From contig OY101131.1 in assembly GCA_956465555.1 (NCBI GenBank), positions 633,469 through 697,468 of the forward strand: DNA of 64,000 nucleotides. The letters run 5' to 3'. The notes under the pieces were generated by a model that was given only the letters and a program-made list of their open reading frames with translations, had not been told where the DNA came from and made no database searches. Made by a program: the position numbers and the translations under genes. Shown piece after piece: positions 41,636 to 52,700 of this stretch (the stretch's first letter is position 1; each line of letters opens with the position of its first letter). Source of the DNA: Nitzschia sp. pyKryTriq1. Its lineage: Eukaryota; Bacillariophyta; Bacillariophyceae; Bacillariales; Bacillariaceae.

Positions 41636-42833
41636 AACCTTGAATCACGAACAGGGACCTTCGGGAATTCGCTAAAAATGGCGAACTCGTTCGACCTCCG
41701 ACCGTGTCCTTTCTCCCCGAACCGATGACTCATTGGAGCTTTTCCTGACGTGTTTCGGGTCTTCACGGAGAAAGGGTCAGCCGCAGTCGAACGAGTTCAA
41801 CTTATTGATATAATGCGCGGTAAAAGCAGCGTTTTGGTATTGTATCAATTTTTCAACGTACCAGCGCATCGCTAAAAGTTCAACAAAGTTTAACCGCGGT
41901 TAACCGCGGTTGACCGCGGTTGGCCGCCCCGGAGGGTCGCCACCGCGCGTACCGGTAGCAGCGTCCAGCATAGATGATTCTCAACAGGTGCTTGGTGAAT
42001 GACTTGAGTCAAGATGATTGGTATGACTGCTACCATCCGACGCTGACTTCGCCATAAATGTTGAAATATTTAGGCCTTAGAATACTACTGGATATACGTA
42101 GATTCTACGGACGGAAAAGAAAAGGCCCAAGATCAGGGACAAGAAGTCATTATGCCCTCATCTCACTACAGTGTGTAGTAGCATAGTGCGTACAGTACAC
42201 GTACCGGTATGTCGAGCGAGCCTGCCAGAAGGAAGAAATCTCGGCCGGCGAGGAGCGAGATAGGGACCCTAGAAGTAGACTTGTACCGCACAGTACACGA
42301 CAGCGAGGGGGGGATCGTCGGAAGAAGGCATCCTCACACCATTCACCCAACTTCTCCGCCGACGATGACCGGCCGCACCGGTACCTGGTACTGTACCTGG
42401 TACGTACAGGTACAATACCGCATGCGGATTTTGCGCGCACTCTCGTCCCCATCACACCTGTCATCTCGCAAAATCGCGAGCGAGTTGAGATACCGGTACC
42501 TGGTACTGGTATCGGTAGAGCATGCGGTATGCGGAGAGACGGACGGCGAGACGGAAGAGAGAAAGCTTGTCTTCTATCGAAAGGGCCAGAAACCAGAAAC
42601 TCTCCCGAGAGACGACGCAGCAAGTTAAAGTTGAGAGACTTTGGAATACATTCATTCGGCGCTGTTCCTAGCAAAGCGCCTTATCCTCGTCCGTCGGCTA
42701 TATCGAGAGTAGTCGCTTCGCTGGTCATTATTCATTATTCCTGATCGCAAATTTCGAATTGCTGAAACCAGAAGAAGAAGAAGTCGACATCGGACCACAC
42801 CAACAGGCCAGCACACAAGCAGCACAACGAACG
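41636..42833. other. Intergenic region with inverted and short tandem repeats
   Basis: About 1.2 kb. A 13-bp inverted repeat (GAACTCGTTCGAC, 41683-41695 / 41786-41798) sits in a longer imperfect foldback. 41891-41920 is three 10-bp units of TAACCGCGGT type. CGTAGATTCTACG lies at 42097-42109. GTACCGGTAC/GGTACCTGGTAC palindromes cluster at 42195-42215, 42375-42420 and 42490-42515. The last 150 bp are the 5' flank of the gene at 42834. No gene supported. Confidence 0.55.
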
Positions 42834-45800
42834 ATGGCAGATGGTGATAACAAGCATACGCAGGTCTTGAATGACTTGGCAAGCTTCTATGCCAGCACCG
42901 GCGACTTTGATTTTACCCCGCCGGTATCTCCCGTCAAAGTGACTCCGCCCACGTCAGATTCCGAGCAAGATCCACCGGCGGTGCCTTCCGATGACGCGGG
43001 CCAGCAACAGCAGCAGCACAATACAGTCTTTAACAACATCAAAAGTCAAGATATTGGCATCACGACGCGTCGAAGGAAGGGAAATCCCCATAATGCTCGA
43101 AAACAATCGTCGTTGGCTGCGGCCGTCAAGCCAGCATCATCCGCCCCCAGCAGCACCAGTTCGAGTACGAGTGCCAGTCATCAACAAGAGCATCAGCAGC
43201 GACCGCGTCGGCGTCCCACAGCCTTGAACAAAATGGATTCGTCGTCGCACTCCACTGCTCGGCGAGGTCCTCGACGATCCAAAAGCAGCGACGGTATGCT
43301 GGGCGGTAGTAGTCATCACACCAGATCTTCTTCGACTAATGCTGCTGCCGCTGTTGTCGACATGGAAGTACCTCTAAAAGGGGGAGACGAGGACGACGAA
43401 GGAGGGATGAGCGCCTTGGAGAAACTAAAGCGTCGATCAACGTCCAAGAGTGTGGGACGAAACAAGACTAGGACGGCTCCGGAGAGGAGTCGATCAGATG
43501 AATTGGTGGAAATGGATCGAAGTCGACGAGGGTCGAGTCGAGACGCTCATCGACGTCGGCCTGCTGCACGGCGAACGACACAGGGCGAAGGAGGCTTGGA
43601 GGGCGATGCCGCCCAGATTGAAGATCCTGACCTCGTCATCGATGAAGATTTGAGAGAGAAGGTAGCCGAGGCCATGGCAAAGGGTGGGCAAGTTTTGGTG
43701 GTTGAGACCGAAGTGCCTTTGAAGGACGGGGAGGACGACGGGGATGCCAGGAAACGATCCGCCTCGAGGGAACGGCGAAGGCGAGCTCCTGGTAGAAGCA
43801 AATCGGACGACTTGGTGGAAATGGATCGTAGTAGAAGAGGGTCAGGTGGAAGTGGAGGTGCTGCTAATAGACGTCGTCGAAATACGCAGGGCGAAGACAA
43901 GTTGGCAGAAGATGCTGGCAAAATTGAAGATCCGGACCAAGTTGACGACGATGATTTGAAAGCTATGATAGACAGGGCTGTACTTGCCGAAAAAGTCGAT
44001 GGTTCACTTCCTGCAGTCGAATCAAGCCAGAGGTCAGAAAGAACCTCTACCAATGGCAGAAAGAGCAGCAGCACTCAGCAGAGTCGAAACAGTCTCAGGG
44101 GCAGTCGGGGGGTAGATGATATCGTTATTGACATTGAGACGAAACCTTCCTCCGGATCCACAATCAAATCGGAAGAACCGGAATTTGATCCCGAGGCCCA
44201 AAGAGACGACGATAAACGTTCTGGGCACCATTCCAACCGACGTTCGCATCGCTCGGGTGCATCGTCGACAACTTCGAAGGATGCACACAGCACCAACGAC
44301 TCCTCGACCAGTAGTCGAAGTCGCCCTTCCCGATCCCGAGGAGGCAATTCAAAATGGTCGGCAATGAAGGAGCGATCCATCAGTCGCAGCAAGTCGATTG
44401 AACACCCCACGAGAGCGGAGGGTGTGCAAACCAATTCACTTCCTCGCCAGAACTCGGAAGTGATGCGAAAATCAGAAGGCCTTCCTCGGGGATTGGAGAA
44501 CCCTGACTTCGCAACGAGCGACCGAGGTCTGGGTAAAGGGCAGGACGATTACCAAACTTCGGCCGTAGAACCAGCGTCGCACCTACCTAGTAGTTGCAAT
44601 GCTGATAAGAAAGCAGACGTCCCGATTGCAAATGAGCCAACAAAACCAAAGTCGACTATTTTCCAAAGCCTCCTTGGAAAGAGCATGCTCAAGAAGAAGC
44701 AGGCCTCCAACGAGGCGGTGTCCAAGGATGATACTACCAAATCCTTAGAGCCAAGCCCTAAAAGCGACGTGCAAGACCAAGCGCCACAACCAACAAGCAA
44801 CCGATCTCTGACGAGAGGTAACAGCGACTCTAGCGTCTCGGACAAAGGAGAAAATCCGAATATTGTGGCGTCTAACGAAGAAGAAGGAAAAGAATCAAAG
44901 AAGAGCGCCTCGACTATGTTCAAAGGTCTTCGCAACAAAGGCATGGGAAAGAAAAAGGCCTCCAACGAGGCGGCGTCCAAGGATGATACTACCAAATCCT
45001 TAGAGCCAAGCCCTAAAAGCGACGTGCAAGACCAAGCGCCACAACCAACAAGCAACCGATCTCTGACGAGAGGTAACAGCGACTCTAGCGTCTCGGACAA
45101 AGGAGAAAATCCGAATGTTGTGGCGTCTAACGAAGAAGAAGGAAAAGAATCAAAGAAGAGCGCCTCGACTATGTTCAAAGGTCTTCTCAACAAAGGCATG
45201 GGAAAGAAAAACACTCCTCGTGAGTCTTCAAAAGAGGATACCGCAACATCTTTGGAGTCGTTGTCTACAGCTACAGAGGGCAAAACGGAACTACAATCGG
45301 TCGAGAAACCTGATTCGAAACAAGGTTCACGATGGAAGGGGTTGAAGGGTGGTATGGACTTTACAAGCAAGCTGATGAAAGCAGCCGCTGAAAAGCCAAA
45401 GAAAAACTTAGCTGCCTTAGTGGGGAAACGTGGTGCAGACACCAACGGCTCGATCGCAAAGAAGACCGACGATGACCCATCTACCCAGGCGGAACCAAGT
45501 GATGTTTTTCTTCGTGCTCTCGGGGCGGTAATAAAAAAGGAGGAAGACCCAGCTCGAGAGGTGCCAATGGAACATGATCTTATGATGAGCGTTGGCAGCT
45601 TTTCAGCAGACGCAATTGAAGGGCTCGACGAGATTTATGCACAAAGTACCCAAGAAGAAGAGAATGAAACTGATCGTTCGGACGAAGAAGATGAAGCGGT
45701 CGACGACGCCATGAAGCCCAGTGCAAAAATGACTGAAGCTACATTGCAGCCAGATGGACCCGATTTGTTGTTTTCAATTTTGGAAGGGAGTGCACCGGCA

Positions 45801-46601
45801 CCCGTGGTGCTGGCAGCACCCGTTGCCGATCGTCGAAGTATGATGGCCGGTCTTGCAGCTCCCAGCATGCGGTTCGACTTTGATCGCAGCGCTGAAGTCG
45901 TTGTAAATCGAAGTCAGCCTGCCATTGTGGAGGAAGATGAAGAGGAAGATGAGAGTGAAGACGAAGGAAGAGACGAAATGATGGGCGACGAGAGTGCAGA
46001 AGACAACCAAGTGTATGGTACTCTCGAGGAAGAGCCGGAGTCGGATGTTGATGCCCCGGAAGGTGTGAATCACGTTGAACAATCTGAGTCCGACTCAGAT
46101 AGTGAATCCAGTGGATTCCTCTCCCCCATGAAATTCATGCAGTTAAAGTTCAAACCAAGCCTTTCCCCTTCAGCGGGTCTTGGCATTGCAATAAGGACGC
46201 TGGACGACGAGACGCATACTGAAGATGACATCATGAAAGTGCATCAGATGAGGGAAGAAGAGCTCGATTTCAAAGTTGAAGCACTGGAAGTTTCCTCCGG
46301 CCCAATCGCATCGGCGACTAGTCAAAGTGTACCAAACGCGGATATGGGATTGCGGCATCAGATTATCGCGCAGCGAAAGGAGAAAGGGCCGTCCGCTTTG
46401 GAGATTGAATTCGAAAACCTTCGTCGTGAGATTTTAGCATCCACTATTAGGACAAAGGCTGCCCGAGAAGCTGTCGCTCGCTTTCAAGAAGAAATCTCGA
46501 GGAAGAGAAAGCTTTACGACGAGGCTGAGCGCCGTCGTCACGATTCGCTCGAGGCACTAAAGGATCGCAATATCAGAATTGACACTCCACAGGGAAGTTA
46601 A
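42834..46601 (+). CDS. Large disordered Ser/Lys/Asp-rich protein with internal duplications
   Basis: Single exon, 1255 residues from the first ATG (MADGDNKHTQ); the frame extends upstream only to a TTG. Almost all of it is charged and low in complexity, so intrinsically disordered. Two degenerate copies of a module (VPLKGGDEDD ... SDELVEMDRSRRGS ... DPDLVIDEDLREKV) lie at about residues 178-400. An 85-residue tandem duplication (255 bp, 44703-44957 and 44958-45212) is almost identical at DNA level; each unit ends with SASTMFKGL and NKGMGKKK. The last 70 residues form a charged coiled coil (ALEIEFENLRREILAS, ARFQEEISRKRKLYDEAERR). Many R-x-x-S sites suggest kinase control. No known domain; a scaffold or cytoskeletal role is only a guess. 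Converges on the ATAD3-like gene. Confidence 0.8.
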   Translation: MADGDNKHTQVLNDLASFYASTGDFDFTPPVSPVKVTPPTSDSEQDPPAVPSDDAGQQQQQHNTVFNNIKSQDIGITTRRRKGNPHNARKQSSLAAAVKPASSAPSSTSSSTSASHQQEHQQRPRRRPTALNKMDSSSHSTARRGPRRSKSSDGMLGGSSHHTRSSSTNAAAAVVDMEVPLKGGDEDDEGGMSALEKLKRRSTSKSVGRNKTRTAPERSRSDELVEMDRSRRGSSRDAHRRRPAARRTTQGEGGLEGDAAQIEDPDLVIDEDLREKVAEAMAKGGQVLVVETEVPLKDGEDDGDARKRSASRERRRRAPGRSKSDDLVEMDRSRRGSGGSGGAANRRRRNTQGEDKLAEDAGKIEDPDQVDDDDLKAMIDRAVLAEKVDGSLPAVESSQRSERTSTNGRKSSSTQQSRNSLRGSRGVDDIVIDIETKPSSGSTIKSEEPEFDPEAQRDDDKRSGHHSNRRSHRSGASSTTSKDAHSTNDSSTSSRSRPSRSRGGNSKWSAMKERSISRSKSIEHPTRAEGVQTNSLPRQNSEVMRKSEGLPRGLENPDFATSDRGLGKGQDDYQTSAVEPASHLPSSCNADKKADVPIANEPTKPKSTIFQSLLGKSMLKKKQASNEAVSKDDTTKSLEPSPKSDVQDQAPQPTSNRSLTRGNSDSSVSDKGENPNIVASNEEEGKESKKSASTMFKGLRNKGMGKKKASNEAASKDDTTKSLEPSPKSDVQDQAPQPTSNRSLTRGNSDSSVSDKGENPNVVASNEEEGKESKKSASTMFKGLLNKGMGKKNTPRESSKEDTATSLESLSTATEGKTELQSVEKPDSKQGSRWKGLKGGMDFTSKLMKAAAEKPKKNLAALVGKRGADTNGSIAKKTDDDPSTQAEPSDVFLRALGAVIKKEEDPAREVPMEHDLMMSVGSFSADAIEGLDEIYAQSTQEEENETDRSDEEDEAVDDAMKPSAKMTEATLQPDGPDLLFSILEGSAPAPVVLAAPVADRRSMMAGLAAPSMRFDFDRSAEVVVNRSQPAIVEEDEEEDESEDEGRDEMMGDESAEDNQVYGTLEEEPESDVDAPEGVNHVEQSESDSDSESSGFLSPMKFMQLKFKPSLSPSAGLGIAIRTLDDETHTEDDIMKVHQMREEELDFKVEALEVSSGPIASATSQSVPNADMGLRHQIIAQRKEKGPSALEIEFENLRREILASTIRTKAAREAVARFQEEISRKRKLYDEAERRRHDSLEALKDRNIRIDTPQGS

Positions 46602-46745
46602 TAGTCTAGTATATGTACAAAAGATGTGGAAATATTCGAAGCTAAACTAAACTAAAGCAAAGCAAAGCAGCTTACGTTTGAGCTATTCCAAGACTTGTTA
46701 AAAAATACTGTTGGTAGACTGCCACATCTTGGAGCAGCCATGAGT

Positions 46746-48959
46746 TTACTGATCGGCAGTGAGCAGAGCAGCCCGCTTTTCAGCCTTGTGCAACCATTCC
46801 TCCTTGATCTGCATACTGGCCATATGATTCTCTACGGTCTTGAAAAAGCTTTCACGGGACAATACCGCACCCTCTGTACCATACGCTGCTGCTTGCCAGG
46901 CAATAGCCAACTTGGAGATTGCACGACCAGAAAACCCTTCTGTTATCAGGACAACTTGTTCAATCTCGGCATCGCCGATATCTTCGGTTGTCACCTTCTT
47001 GGCCCATGTGGGTGGCTTCAACAGATACTTGTCAATGTACATGGCGATCATAGTGCGACGCTCTTCCACACCCGGTAAATCAAATCCAACCATTTCATCA
47101 ATACGATCCATGACCGCCGGATCAAATTGCGACGGCTGGTTGCTCGCGTATACCATCATGAAGTTCTCCGATTCCGTACCGGTACGAAACAAAAAGGCAT
47201 TGAGAGCATTGCGTTGGTCTTCAGAAATTCGAGCCGTTTCACGAGATTGCAAAAACGCGTCTGCTTCGTCCACAAACAGCAACAATCCACGGCGACTGGT
47301 CTTGGCCCAGTCAAACAACTTGTGTAATTCCGTCACCGCATCGCGGCCCAAGGGAGCAATATCACCGCCGGTCAAAATGGCATAATCCAAACCAGAATGA
47401 TGTGCCAAACCACGGGCAAACATTGTTTTACCAGTACCAGGAGGACCTGAAAAAAGGAACAAAGAACGAGTCGAGAAATTATGTCAGATAAATATTGGAG
47501 ATTGTGTGGGGCTTGCAATCAATATCATGTCTCTCCGACAAAGTCGTACCATGCAAGAGCAAATGACGGAATGGCGCGCGATTTTTCTTGGTGTTGCCGG
47601 TAGACACGGCTATTTGACGCAATTGAGTATCCAAATCCTTCTGCAACACAATCCCTTTGAGCGCATCTGTTTCTTGTCGCCCAACACCGAAAAATCGTTT
47701 GGTCATGGTAATTGGTTCTCGCGTAAACTGACTGACAGTGAAGCGACTCGTCTCTCTCACCAGACTTGGTTTTCCCAACCGCGACTCCACAAATCTTCCT
47801 GCAACGCCAATCGAGGTTCGAGCGGTATAAATTCCCACGGCAATCCCTGTCACTGTCAAGGCAGTATTGCGCAGTTTTGTGGTATCATCAAGATAACTTT
47901 GCAGTCCCTCTCCGATCATTTTCCCGGCATCCGCAATACCTTTGAGGACCGTATCCCTACGTTCGGCAGCTTCGGATCGCAACTTGTCCAAAATCAAATC
48001 ATGATTCTCCCGTTCCTGCCGAATGCGACCATCAGCTTCTGCCTTGACCTTGGCAAGTTCGGTTTTGGTGCGGAGGTTGGCCTCGTGCTCCGCAGTTTTG
48101 CGTCTCATTTCTTCTTGTCGGGCCACCATTTCTTCTTGCTTTTTCAATTGCTCCCTACAAGAGTAACACGAAGAAAAGAAAAGAAAAATCATTGTTGAGA
48201 ACCACTCATCCGTCGTTGCGTTCATGCCAAACAAATTATGCATCATTCATGTATGAATTCATTCCTCCATTCCTCCATTCATTGTGTTTTATTAGTACGT
48301 ACTCTTGCATATATTTTTGAGCATTCAACATGTCGACTTGACGCTTTCGCTCCAATTCGTCCATGTACTCCGCACGGTGTCGTTCATGCTGTGTTTGCGC
48401 ATCCAAGGTTTTGCGTGCTTCTTCTGCCTCGCGTTCAATGTTTTGTGCTCGTTGCTGCTGCGCATAGGCTTCCATTTCGGCTCGTTTGGCGGCATGTTCG
48501 TGCTAATACATTTTAAAATAATACAATACAATACAAGCAAGCAAGCAAAATGCAAAAATCGAATGAGAAAGAAGGAAGGAAGGAAGGAAGGATTGTCCAC
48601 AAATAGACGGTTGTTGTCCCAACGTTGAAAATTCGCTTTCATGGATTGATTGATTGACTGACTGGCTGAATGAATGACTGACTGACTATCCGTACAGTAC
48701 AAAATAATAACAGCAATAGTACATACACAGTACATACCTGCTTGGTAACCTCTTGCGTTTTGATCAATTCAATGGCGGACGAAGCATTGCGACTGGCGTC
48801 AAGTTCTCGCGCAGCCTTGGCAGCTCGTTCCAGGCCTTCTGGATCAAAGCCCGTCACACTTCCTCCTCCTTTGGCCTTTGGAGGATTCTCCGGCGTCAAG
48901 ACCGTCGACAAGCTTTCATTGTTGTTGTTGTTGTTGTTATTTCGTCGACCACCAAACAT
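46746..48959 (-). CDS. ATAD3-type mitochondrial AAA+ ATPase, 4 exons
   Basis: Exons 48959-48738, 48502-48303, 48154-47550 and 47446-46746 join to 575 residues (1728 nt, in frame). Donors are GTATGT, GTACGT and GTACGA; all acceptors are AG. Order of parts: N-terminus with [20 protein letters not shown] (typical of ATAD3), a long coiled coil of Glu/Gln/Arg-rich helices ([20 protein letters not shown] to about residue 215), a short hydrophobic segment ([20 protein letters not shown]), then the AAA domain. Walker A is GPPGTGKT at 343-350 (split by the last intron), Walker [11 protein letters not shown] at about 398-407, sensor [22 protein letters not shown]3 proteins are anchored in the mitochondrial inner membrane and affect nucleoid organisation and membrane contacts. 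Length and order match the family closely. Confidence 0.92.
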
Positions 48960-49767
48960 CTTGATGCAATTCTAACTACTGTAGGAAGTCTAGCTGGAAG
49001 GCGAGCAATGTGTGTATAGCGTGGAAGTACTTGGAGACCACAGGTGGCAGAGGTCTTCAGTCAACAACTTTCAACTTCCTTGCCCAAACAAAAGATATCT
49101 GGCTGCGTCCGCCGATATAATAAAATAATGTTGGAGAAAACGAGAAAGAAAGTAGAAGAAGCTTCGTCGTCGTCATCGTCGTCGGCAGATGGATCTTGTG
49201 GTCAGAGTCATTCTGGTTGGTCCAATTACCGCCGCGGGTTTCGTCGCCGCGCGCGCATCTCCAAAGGCGAAGGGCGCGAAGGAGAAAATGAGCGGACGAC
49301 AGTCGCTCGGACGAGTTCGCCTTCCACCGTCCAGTTCCAGCGAACGACGGACGGAATTTGAAGTCGGAGAAGTCAACGAAGGCGGTTTTGCTATTAGCTG
49401 GACGGACCGCCAGACATCGGACGGACGGACGGACGCGAAGTCCAACATGACACTACCAGGTACTACAGTACGTACGGAACCTACCGGTAATAATAATATC
49501 ACTACTCGGTCTACTGCTATTACTACGAGCTATCTCTACTAGCTAGCAGAGAGTAGCTACTCTACTCTACTCTAGAGTAGAGAGCTACTCTACTCTACTC
49601 TAGAGAGTAGAGAGGTACTCTGTTGTTAGTAGCAGAGCAAGAAAGAGCAAAGTTTTATCGTATTACTCCCACTTCTTGTGAGTTACAAAGTAGTCGGTAG
49701 AGGCAGAGTACGGTACTCCACATCGCCCTACTACTCTCTCTAGTAGTAGTAGTAGAGCAGTGGTAGT
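48960..49767. other. Intergenic region with CTACTCTAGAGTAG palindromes
   Basis: About 800 bp. 49530-49620 is a chain of CTACTCTACTCTAGAGTAGAG-like pieces that could fold on themselves. Overlapping open frames at 49040-49540 on both strands have no recognisable domain and are not called. Holds the ATAD3-like promoter and the 3' flank of the RND gene. Confidence 0.55.
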
Positions 49768-52700
49768 CTAGTAGAGAGAGATATTGCCAGTAGTAGAGCC
49801 ATCTCCAGGTTTCTCGCTCATGGTCAAACCATCAGCAAAGCGGTCGTCATCTTCTTGGGATGATGGTGCCGGCGGGTTTGATGATGATGATGATGATTCC
49901 TCCAGTACCTCGTCGTTTGCCACTAAAGCTTTTTCTGCTACTAGTAGAGGGCCCGCAATGGATAGCCAGGCCGGCAAAAAGCACATACTGAAGACCAACG
50001 CAAAGATGGTGATGGAGCAAATCAAGAGACCCAGTTCGACAAAGACGTAGGTCCGGCAGCCAAACAAGAAGAGGCATCCCCCGATAGTTGACAAGGCAGA
50101 GGCGATGATGGGGGACCCCGTTGTGAATATGGCACTTCGTACCTTGTCTTCCCGCCGAAGCATTCGATCAGGAGAGTGCTGATAGGCATGAACGATGTGC
50201 AGGGAGTAATTGGCGCTCAGCCCAATGAAAATGGACACTCCCAACGCTTCAACCGGACCAAAGGGCAGCATGAAGACCCCAAATAAGACTCCGGCAAGAC
50301 AGAGGAATATCAAAATGATGACACTCATGACCATGAGGCTCAACCGGATACTCCTTGTAAACATCAGAATTATGAGCAAGCAGAGTGCGTTCGCGATGAT
50401 CCAAGACGTTGCAGTAGAAGAAATGGTCTCTTCGGATCTGTGTGCGTTCAGAAAGGTCCTACTTTGGGCAACTGCCGGTGTGACTTTCGGAGGTGCAATC
50501 GCGTTCACCGAATCGACAAATTCGGTCCATTTCCGTAGAGTGGCCGAACTTAGTGACTCTCCGTCACGGGCACTCTCTACCACATCGGCCAACAAAGTCA
50601 CGCTGGCAAACAAAAAGTCGCCTGCGAGGCCTGGTGACCGAGTTCCAAGCTCGCTTCGAATGAGACTGGCAAAGTCTGCATTTTGATCTTTCAAAAGTTG
50701 AAGATATCCGACAAAGAGATCCCTGGGAACTGGAAACCCTAATCCTGCATCAACAGCAGAGCGCTCGAGGATCTCAATCCAAGTCGGCTTGTCGGTTTGA
50801 ACGGAAAGATCCGTTGCATTTCGTGCAAGCTTAACGACTTTCAACATCCACTCTTGGAATTGTGGGTGCGCAACGTCGATATCGCTTTCGAGCGAAACAC
50901 CTGAGTCGGCATTGCTGTTCGACTCGCTATCACTTTTGTCTGGTGGAGAGTAGTCGCTCCGGAATGCCCAAAGTTCAGATCGTTGGTCAAGACGCTCGGC
51001 GCCCCACACCAACGAAACAACAACGGCTTGTCTTCTTTTCAGTGTCTTGTCCCCATTATCTCCTTCTTGGTTCCTGGTGCTGCAATCACGACCCGAGAAT
51101 CCGTCAAAGCATCGACAGATGGTACTTCCAGGAACACCGTTGGGGTGGGGAATACAGTCGCCATTTCCGGTACAGTATCGACCGTTGATGGGACAGATGG
51201 GCAAGGCACAAGTTTCTCCGGCCCAACCATTTCCACAGCTACACGATCCGTAGAAGTTACAAATGCCGCCATTCTGACACAAGTTGTAGCATGTCGGAAG
51301 ACCGTTTTCGTCGAGTGCCACCAGCCCGTCAGTACCTGGTGAACCTCCGGAACTACCGCCAGTGCTACCACCGGCACTTCCATCACCTACGATTCCGGTA
51401 GAGCCAGTCGAGCCTCCTGAGGATGGCGGGGAAACGTTGGAGGAGCCTGAGTCTGAGCCTGAGCCATTATTATCCGACGGAGGCACTCCACTTCCAGGGT
51501 CAGTAGACACAGTTCCTGGGGGGGATGTCGCCCCGGGTGAGTCTGGATTGATGGTGAGACCATCCTCGTTGGGTATGTCTTGGTTACTTGAGCTTCCAGG
51601 ATTGGTAGCATTATTTGTCTCTCCTGCTGCGCCTGACGGCCCGTCAAACACGTCTCCAAAAATGGAACCGGTGGCATCTGGTTCAATCGTCTGCGTCAGG
51701 TCCCCGTTGAAGTATTTGGCGTTCAACGGTGTCAAACGGCCTAGGTTGTATTTTTCGGAAAAGAGGACAATGTTCCCGTCCGATATAGCAAAGCTCGTAA
51801 TACCGAAAATTCCCAGGGACACGGCGACAATCCCATGTATAATGAGGATATGTTTGCGTCGTCTTTGGACAAATGGAGAATATCTTAGCATCAGCCATCG
51901 GTCCATACGGTTTAGATCGTTTACGCGGTATTCGTCGGGACCGTCTTCGATTGATGGAGCCATTGCTGGGAGATGATCTTGTTTTTCTTGAGATTGTTCG
52001 GCTTGCTCAAGACCTTGCGAATGTGTGCTCGTCGAAGAGTCGTCGTCGCTCGCACCAAGAGAGTCGCTATTAGTCGAGCCTTGTTCGATGATGTCGTCCG
52101 ACTGGCCATTTTCATTGCATTGACCATTCGTACGCTCCATTTCAACTGGAGCTTCCTGGAGTTCTTTGATGCCACCAAAGCGCTTCTCTTTCCAAGGCAC
52201 AATGTAAAATTCGTTGACCAGAATCGCGCTCGGCAGAATCGTCATGACATGAATGAAATTGACCAAGACGACCATGCCCATGTAAATACCAAACTCCTTG
52301 ATGACAACGACTACAGCAAAAGCGTTGCTAAAAAAGCAGATCGCTGTTGTCAGACTCGAGACAAGCATCATGCTGCCTGCGGTGGAGTAGGCAGACTTCA
52401 TTCGTTCGCGGAGAACTTCCACTGCATCAAGACCATGATGCTTGCCACCGGATTCTTGAGTACCTTCGCCTCTACTCGTATCCTCGCAATTATCATTTTC
52501 AGAAGACGTTTTGCCTTGAACTGTGATCTTGGTATGTTCGAAGGAGTCAACCATGAGGAAGATGTCGTCAGCTCCGATCCCCATCATCACAAACAAGCTC
52601 GAAACATGGAGAAGCGTGATTTCGGGAATGTCAAAGTGGATTAAACACCAGTAGTATGCAGTCAAAAATGACAAGCCAAGTCCCAACATGCTTGTCAAGA

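Noticed and set aside
41891-41920. CRISPR-like or origin-like iterons (three 10-bp CCGCGG units)
   Set aside because: No spacers, only three short direct repeats, eukaryotic context; a simple tandem repeat explains it.
44549-45445. 298-codon minus-strand gene
   Set aside because: Antisense shadow of the large disordered protein; its Leu/Ser/Phe-rich pattern mirrors the 255-bp duplication of the sense gene.
49044-49542. Two overlapping plus-strand genes
   Set aside because: They overlap in different frames, are low in complexity, and sit in a repeat-rich flank.
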